Shown: positions 59,235 through 64,000 of the stretch, piece after piece
Numbering within the stretch: position 1 is the stretch's first letter
How the letters are laid out: every line of letters begins with the position of its first letter
Assembly: GCF_014596085.1 (NCBI RefSeq)
Contig: NZ_JACCJY010000001.1
Location: 1 to 64,000, forward strand
Length of the DNA: 64,000 bases
Source of the DNA: Azospirillum tabaci
Lineage (GTDB): Bacteria; Pseudomonadota; Alphaproteobacteria; Azospirillales; Azospirillaceae
Reading direction: 5' to 3'
Translations under genes and position numbers: made by a program
The notes under the pieces: model-generated
Seen by the model: the letters and a program-made list of their open reading frames with translations, nothing else
The model's database searches: none
Told to the model about the DNA's origin: nothing

Positions 59235-59320
59235 GCCCCCACCCCGGCCCTCCCCCGCTGCGCGGGAGAGGGAGATCCAGTCCCCTCCCCTGTAAAGCGG
59301 GGGAGGGTTAGGGAGGGGGC
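59235..59320. repeat. GC-rich palindromic intergenic repeat
   Basis: Two hairpins, CCCTCCCCCGC-tgc-GCGGGAGAGGG-like and CCCCTCCCCTG-taaa-GCGGGGGAGGG-like, with GTTAGGGAGGGGGC after the second. It separates convergent genes and may help stop both. Confidence 0.8.
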
Positions 59321-59325
59321 GGCCC

Positions 59326-61215
59326 TTACGCCAGCCCCTTCTCCATCGCGCTGGCCAGACGGCGGGCGAAGGCGGCGGGGTCGGGCAGGGCCTCGCCTTC
59401 CACGATGCGCGCCTGGTCGAGCAGCAGCCACGCCGCGTCGTCCAGCGAGGTCGCCGCCCCGCTCGCCTTCGCGCGCTCGGCGAGGCGCTTGATCAGCGGA
59501 TGGGCGGGGTTGACCTCCAGGATGCGCTTGGCCGCCGGAGCGTCCATGCCGAGCTGCTTGTGCTGCTTGAGCAGGCGTTCCAGGTGCATGTCCATGTCGT
59601 TCTCGTCGGCGACGAGGCAGACGGCGCTGTCGGTCAGGCGCTCCGACGGGCGGACGTCCTTCACCGCGTCCTGGAGCGTCAGCTTCAGAAGCGCCAGCAG
59701 GTCGGTCAGCTCGCCTTCGGAGGCCTTCTCCTCGGCGGGCTTCTCCTCGCCGCCCTGGATCTTGCCGAGATCGGCGCCGCCGCGGGTCACCGATTTGAAG
59801 GGCTTGTCCTGGAAGCTGCCGACCGACGGCACCCAGAACTCGTCCACCGGGTCGGTCAGCAGCAGCACCTCGACGCCCTTGGCCTTGAAGCCTTCGAGCT
59901 GCGGGCTGCGCTTCAGCGTCTCGATGTCGTCGCCGCTGATCGTGAAGATGGCCTCCTGGCCCTCCTTCATGCGGCCCAGATACTCCTCCAGCGAGACCAG
60001 ACCGTCACTGGCGGTGCTGCGGAAGCGCATCAGCTTCAGCAGATCGTCCCGGTGCTCGTAGTCGTCGTAGAGGCCTTCCTTGAGGACGGCGCCGAAATTC
60101 TCCCAGAAGGCCGCGTATTCCTCCGCCTTCTCGGTGTCGCGGGCCTTCTTGCCCAGCTCCGACAGGACGCGGCGGGTGATGCCGGCGCGGATCTTCGCCA
60201 GCATCGGGTTGTGCTGGAGCATCTCGCGGCTGATGTTCAGCGGCAGATCCTCGCTGTCCACCACGCCGCGCAGGAAGCGCAAGTAGGGCGGCAGCAGACC
60301 TTCCGCCGAATCGGTGATGAAGACGCGCTTGACGTACAGCTTCACCCGGTGGGCGCGCTTGGGGTCGAACAGGTCGAAGGGCTTGCTCGACGGCACGAAC
60401 AGCAGGTTCGTGTATTCGATGGCGCCCTCGGCCCGCCAGTGCAGGGTCAGCCACGGGCTGTCGAAGGCGTGCCCGACATGGTGGTAGAACTCCGTGTACT
60501 GCTCCGCCGTGATCTCGTTCTTGGAGCGCATCCACAGGGCCGACGCGCTGTTCAGCGACTTGGCGTCCTCGCCTTCCCCGAAGAGGATCGGGATGGCGAT
60601 GTGGTCGGAATACTTGCGGACGATGCCGGAGAGGCGGTGCTCCTCCAGATACTCGTCGTCGCCCTCGCGCAGGTGCAGCCGGATCTGCGTGCCGCGCGGC
60701 AGGTCGGCCACGTCGGAGATGGTGAACTCGCCCTTTCCGTCCGACAGCCAGCGCCAGCCCTGCGTCTCCCCGGCCTTGCGGGTCAGCACCTCCACCCGGT
60801 CGGCGACCATGAAGGCGGAATAGAAGCCGACGCCGAACTGGCCGATCAGGTTGACGTCCTTCTTGGCGTCGCCTTCCTTTGCGTTGTCCTTCAGGGTGCG
60901 CATGAAGGCGGCGGTGCCGGAGCGCGCGATGGTGCCGAGGTTCTCGACCAGATCCTCGCGGTTCATGCCGATGCCGTTGTCGGCCACGGTGAGGGTCCGC
61001 GCCTCCTTGTCCACGATCAGCCGGACCTTCAGGTTCGGGTCGTCGGCGGACAGTTCGGGCTGCGTCAGCGCGGCGTAGCGCAGCCGGTCGCAGGCGTCGG
61101 AGGCGTTGGAGACCAGCTCGCGCAGGAAGACTTCCTTCTCGCTGTAGAGCGAGTGCGCGACGATGTCGAGCAGGCGGCTGACCTCGGCCTGGAAGCTGAG
61201 CCGTTCCTCGGTCAT
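59326..61215 (-). CDS. htpG: Molecular chaperone HtpG (Hsp90)
   Basis: ATP-dependent cytoplasmic Hsp90 chaperone of 629 aa. ATG 61215 is preferred, giving the usual MTEERLSFQAEVSRLLDI start; the frame is open further upstream through repeats. The N-terminal ATPase motifs LRELVSNASDACDR, DNGIGMNREDL and GQFGVGFYSAF are intact; middle and C-terminal dimer regions match the family length. A possible heat-shock promoter is at 61291. The convergent gene downstream is the CBS kinase. Confidence 0.97.
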   Translation of the reverse strand: MTEERLSFQAEVSRLLDIVAHSLYSEKEVFLRELVSNASDACDRLRYAALTQPELSADDPNLKVRLIVDKEARTLTVADNGIGMNREDLVENLGTIARSGTAAFMRTLKDNAKEGDAKKDVNLIGQFGVGFYSAFMVADRVEVLTRKAGETQGWRWLSDGKGEFTISDVADLPRGTQIRLHLREGDDEYLEEHRLSGIVRKYSDHIAIPILFGEGEDAKSLNSASALWMRSKNEITAEQYTEFYHHVGHAFDSPWLTLHWRAEGAIEYTNLLFVPSSKPFDLFDPKRAHRVKLYVKRVFITDSAEGLLPPYLRFLRGVVDSEDLPLNISREMLQHNPMLAKIRAGITRRVLSELGKKARDTEKAEEYAAFWENFGAVLKEGLYDDYEHRDDLLKLMRFRSTASDGLVSLEEYLGRMKEGQEAIFTISGDDIETLKRSPQLEGFKAKGVEVLLLTDPVDEFWVPSVGSFQDKPFKSVTRGGADLGKIQGGEEKPAEEKASEGELTDLLALLKLTLQDAVKDVRPSERLTDSAVCLVADENDMDMHLERLLKQHKQLGMDAPAAKRILEVNPAHPLIKRLAERAKASGAATSLDDAAWLLLDQARIVEGEALPDPAAFARRLASAMEKGLA

Positions 61216-61290
61216 GGTGTCATCCTTGATCGTTCTTGTTGGTGATGGGCTTGTTGGTGGGCTTGCCAATGGGTCCGAAGGACGGCGCAG

Positions 61291-61319
61291 ATATGTGGGA
61301 GCGCGCCGCCCCATGCAAG
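61291..61319 (-). promoter_or_regulatory. Possible RpoH-type promoter of htpG
   Basis: On the minus strand CTTGCA (61319-61314) is followed after 14 bases by CCCACATAT (61299-61291), near the sigma32 pattern CTTGAA ... CCCCATNT. It is 76 bases ahead of the start. The match is imperfect. Confidence 0.45.
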
Positions 61320-61379
61320 AGCGATCGGCTGGCGTTGCCGTGGAGTTTCGCAACCGGAGTGGTGGGTTGAGGGAAGTAA

Positions 61380-61500
61380 TGCCCCCACCCTGACCCTCTC
61401 CCGCTAAAGCAGGGGAGGGGACTAAGATTCCCTCTCCCGCGAAGCGGGGGAGGGAAGGGGCCCGCGGCGAAGCCGTGGGAAGGGTGGGGGCAAGACCCCC
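61380..61500. repeat. GC-rich palindromic intergenic repeat with outer arms
   Basis: Inner hairpins (CCCTCTCCCG and CGGGGGAGGG types) are enclosed by outer arms GCCCCCACCC (61381-61390) and GGGTGGGGGC (61482-61491). It is the same family as 6513, 29774 and 59235 and lies between two minus-strand genes. Confidence 0.8.
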
Positions 61501-61506
61501 CAAGCC

Positions 61507-63141
61507 TCAGCGCTTCTTGCCCTGGATCGGCTCCGGCTCCGGCGCCGGCTGGCCCATGTTCATCATCGCGCTCATGTCCGCCCCGTTCAGCAGGAACTGG
61601 CCGGTCTCGGTCACGTCGATCTTGTAGCTGCGCACGTCGTTGCCGGCGTCGTCCTTGGACGCCTGCCCGAAGGCCTGGAGCATGGCGATCACGCCCAGCG
61701 CGTTCTGGGTGCTCTCGTCGGCCTTCTTGCCCGGCTTGGGCTGCATCGCCTTGGCCGCCGCGTCCAGACCGCGCAGCAGCACGGTGCTGCTGCCCACCGC
61801 GCCGAAGGCGGAGTTGGCCGCCATGCGCATGGCGCCGGTCATGGTGCCGGAAGCCGCCGGGGTGTTGACGACGAAGCGGTCGATGCGCAGTTCGGTCCCG
61901 ACCTCCGCCATGGCGCCCATCAGTCGGTTGCCGATGGCGGCCACCGCCGCCTCGTCGGTCCCGTCATCCGCCAGGGCGGCTTCCTCCTCGCCCTCGCCTT
62001 CTTCCTCCTCCTCCTCGCCCGCGGCGGCCTGGGTCTCGGCCAGCGTGGCGAGGTCGGCGAAGGCCCGCCAGAGCGAGGCGGTCGGCAGCTTCGCGGTGCT
62101 GATCTGGATGTCCAGCTTGTCCGGCATGAAGGCCTTCGGCGCCACCTCCGGCTCCAGCGTCAGGCCGCTGGACTCGATCCCGAAGGTGGTGGAGGCCATC
62201 GGCTTGTCCAGGTCCTCCGCGCTGCCGCGCAGGACGAGCTGACCGAGGGCGAGGCGGGTGCCGTCCTCCGGGTTCAGGGCCGTCAGGCCGGACAGGCGGA
62301 CGCGCCCGCTGGCGCCGCCCATGAGGCCCTGCATCAACGGGATCAGCTCGGCCGCCGGGGGCTGGGTGCCGGCCAGGGCGTGGGTCTGGGTGAGCCGCTG
62401 CATGGCGTCGGCGCGGGCGAGGTCGACGCGGGTGTAGGTGCCTTCCATCGTCAGGCCGCCCAGGTTCAGCACCTCCTTCTTCGTCTCGTCGAGGAAGCGC
62501 AGGTTGCTGACGGACAGAGCGCCGGGACCGCTCCACAGCGGGGTGCCGGCGGCGGCGGTGCCGTCCGGCTTCAGCTCTCCGGCGACGGTGATCGCGCCGA
62601 TGGTCAGGGCGCTCTCGTCCTTCTTGCCCTTCTTGCCCTTGCGGTCGCTGGTGACCGACAGGTCGCCAAGCTCCGCGTCCATGGACAGCGCCGTCTCGTA
62701 GGCGCCGGACCACAGGGCGCTGATGCGCTGGCGGCCCAGCTTGACGGTGGCCGACGGCTTGCCGTTGTCCAGGATGGCGACGCGGTCGGGCAGGGTGGCG
62801 GTGACGGCGTGCGTGTTGCCGTCCTGGGGTTTCACCGTCAGGTGGATGGTGCCGATGTTGGCGGTGGTGCCGTCGTCCGACACCGCGGTCAGGGCGGGCA
62901 GCGCCACCTTGTAATGGTCGCCCGCCGGGGTCGCCACCGGCTCGCCGGTCCAACGCAGCTCGGTCGCGTCGCCCTCGCTCTTGGGGAACCAGCGGGCCAG
63001 CCCGTCCTTCAGCGCGGCGGCGAGCGCCCTGGCGCCATCCTCGGTCACCGGAGGCGCCTCCGCGCGGGCGGTGGCGGGCGGCAGCGCCAGGGTTGCGAGC
63101 ATCAGCGCGGCGGCGAGCGGACGGGCGGGAATACGGCGCAT
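61507..63141 (-). CDS. Large periplasmic protein of unknown function (DUF945/YdgA-like?)
   Basis: 544 aa with a Sec signal peptide (about 1-27, ending ATARA). The body consists of repeated beta-type segments (for example LGDLSVTSDRKGKKGKKDES and LGGLTMEGTYTRVDL) and has an acidic low-complexity linker (EEEEEEGEGEEE) near residue 380. The layout recalls DUF945/YdgA or AsmA-like periplasmic beta proteins, but I see no diagnostic motif and make no functional claim. The frame is open upstream to 63423; ATG 63141 fixes the signal peptide. It diverges from the helicase gene. Confidence 0.78.
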   Translation of the reverse strand: MRRIPARPLAAALMLATLALPPATARAEAPPVTEDGARALAAALKDGLARWFPKSEGDATELRWTGEPVATPAGDHYKVALPALTAVSDDGTTANIGTIHLTVKPQDGNTHAVTATLPDRVAILDNGKPSATVKLGRQRISALWSGAYETALSMDAELGDLSVTSDRKGKKGKKDESALTIGAITVAGELKPDGTAAAGTPLWSGPGALSVSNLRFLDETKKEVLNLGGLTMEGTYTRVDLARADAMQRLTQTHALAGTQPPAAELIPLMQGLMGGASGRVRLSGLTALNPEDGTRLALGQLVLRGSAEDLDKPMASTTFGIESSGLTLEPEVAPKAFMPDKLDIQISTAKLPTASLWRAFADLATLAETQAAAGEEEEEEGEGEEEAALADDGTDEAAVAAIGNRLMGAMAEVGTELRIDRFVVNTPAASGTMTGAMRMAANSAFGAVGSSTVLLRGLDAAAKAMQPKPGKKADESTQNALGVIAMLQAFGQASKDDAGNDVRSYKIDVTETGQFLLNGADMSAMMNMGQPAPEPEPIQGKKR

Positions 63142-63313
63142 GAGGAATCCCTTAGGGTGGAGCGCGCCAGGGTAGACGGGATAACCGGCGCCCGTCCATC
63201 GGCCCGAGGTTTTATACCATTCCCGGAAGAGTTTGGCCTTGGATGGGCATTGCAGCACGGCACGGCCGCCCTGACGCTTGCATTGCCGGTCCCCAGGCCC
63301 AAAACTTACGCTT

Positions 63314-64000
63314 ATGACCTCTGTCCTTTCTTCGTCCGGGGGCGGTCTGGGTGCGGGTGGCCGGGTGGTCGCCGTGCTTGGGCCGACCAACACCGGGAAA
63401 ACCCATCTCGCCATCGAGCGCATGCTCGGCCACCGGACGGGGATGATCGGCTTTCCGCTGCGCCTGCTGGCCCGCGAGAACTACGACCGCATCGTGTCGA
63501 TCAAGGGCAGGAACGCCGTGGCCCTGGTGACGGGGGAGGAGAAGATCCTGCCGCCCAGCCCGTCCTACTGGGTGTGCACGGTGGAATCCATGCCGCTCGA
63601 CCGGGCGGTGGACTTCCTGGCGGTGGACGAGGTGCAGCTCTGCGCCGATCCGGAGCGCGGCCACATCTTCACCGACCGGCTGCTCAACGCGCGCGGGCTG
63701 GTCGAGACGATGTTCCTCGGCTCCGACACGGTGCAGCCGCTGATCCGCCGGCTGGTGCCGCGGGCCGAGTTCATCAGCCGGCCACGCTTCTCGCAGTTGA
63801 CCTACGCCGGCTACCGCAAGCTGACGCGCCTGCCGCCGCGCTCCTGCGTCGTCGCCTTCTCGGCGACCGACGTCTACGCGCTGGCCGAGATGATCCGGCG
63901 CCAGCGCGGCGGCACGGCGGTGGTGCTGGGGGCGCTGTCCCCGCGCACCCGCAACGCCCAGGTCGGGCTCTATCAGGCGGGCGAGGTGGACTATCTGGTG
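63314..64000 (+). CDS. Suv3-type RNA/DNA helicase, N-terminal part (runs off the window)
   Basis: The first 229 codons of a superfamily 2 helicase; the frame is still open at base 64000. Walker A is GPTNTGKTHLAIER (about residues 24-37), the DEAD-type motif is VDEVQL (about 105-110), and motif III-like SDTVQP and VVAFSATDVY follow. The GPTNTGKT and DEVQ variants are those of the Suv3/mitochondrial degradosome helicase class, which is common in alphaproteobacteria. ATG 63314 is the first start. An S4-domain or ferredoxin gene often follows in this lineage, beyond the window. Confidence 0.88.
   Translation, partial: MTSVLSSSGGGLGAGGRVVAVLGPTNTGKTHLAIERMLGHRTGMIGFPLRLLARENYDRIVSIKGRNAVALVTGEEKILPPSPSYWVCTVESMPLDRAVDFLAVDEVQLCADPERGHIFTDRLLNARGLVETMFLGSDTVQPLIRRLVPRAEFISRPRFSQLTYAGYRKLTRLPPRSCVVAFSATDVYALAEMIRRQRGGTAVVLGALSPRTRNAQVGLYQAGEVDYLV

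Overview
The window is high-GC chromosomal DNA of an alphaproteobacterium of the Rhodospirillales, and gene content and style fit Azospirillum best. The reasons are the rpsT-dnaA linkage, a ccoNOQP-ccoGHIS-fnr block, phoR-pstSCAB-phoU-phoB order, many PAS, hybrid and CBS-type kinases, and GC-rich palindromic intergenic repeats. Assignment to Azospirillum is inference from the sequence; no 16S rRNA is present. I see no tRNA, rRNA, CRISPR array, prophage or insertion sequence, and no clear horizontally acquired island. Most of the window is ordinary core genome, and I did not find a convincing new multi-gene defence or mobile system.

Layout: 1-5130 holds the tail of a probable TPR protein, mutM (with an altered zinc ribbon), a secreted unknown, an enoyl-CoA hydratase, rpsT with a textbook sigma70 promoter, and dnaA. 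5324-12215 is a polyamine-type ABC transporter (binding protein, ATPase, two permeases) split by a reverse-strand copper cluster (DUF2946, YcnI/DUF1775, CopC-CopD fusion). 12228-17733 has a small acidic protein, a thioesterase, a Tat-exported multicopper oxidase, two SAM-dependent RNA methyltransferases and a GNAT-like unknown. 17980-27216 is the microaerobic respiration block: cbb3 oxidase ccoNOQP, its assembly genes ccoGHIS and an Fe-S type Fnr regulator, with FNR/FixK-type boxes ahead of ccoN and ccoG. 27435-29705 is a malic enzyme-phosphotransacetylase fusion.

30045-37956 is the complete phosphate module: PhoR, PstS (with a Pho box upstream and an attenuator-like hairpin downstream), PstC, PstA, PstB, PhoU, PhoB. 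38120-44084 on the minus strand is sulfur and cofactor metabolism: MoeB/ThiF-like adenylyltransferase, DsrE-like protein, an orphan protein with two PPC-like domains, CysK, an Rrf2 regulator with a dyad in front of cysK, Dut and CoaBC. 44382-49797 has a sigma54 activator, a cold-shock protein and a large PAS hybrid kinase.

49829-53799 is a manganese/iron-type ABC transporter in which one permease carries a DtxR-like C-terminal domain, with a perfect palindrome ahead of the binding-protein gene. 54007-64000 has a SAM hydrolase (DUF62), a degenerate receiver, a HAD phosphatase, a Fur-family regulator, a transglutaminase-like protease, a CBS-domain kinase, HtpG, a large periplasmic unknown and the start of a Suv3-type helicase that runs off the window.

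The strongest leads for follow-up are the PPC-like orphan, the permease-DtxR fusion with its palindrome, the Rrf2/cysK operator, the split polyamine operon, the MutM Cys-to-Arg change and the pseudo-receiver.
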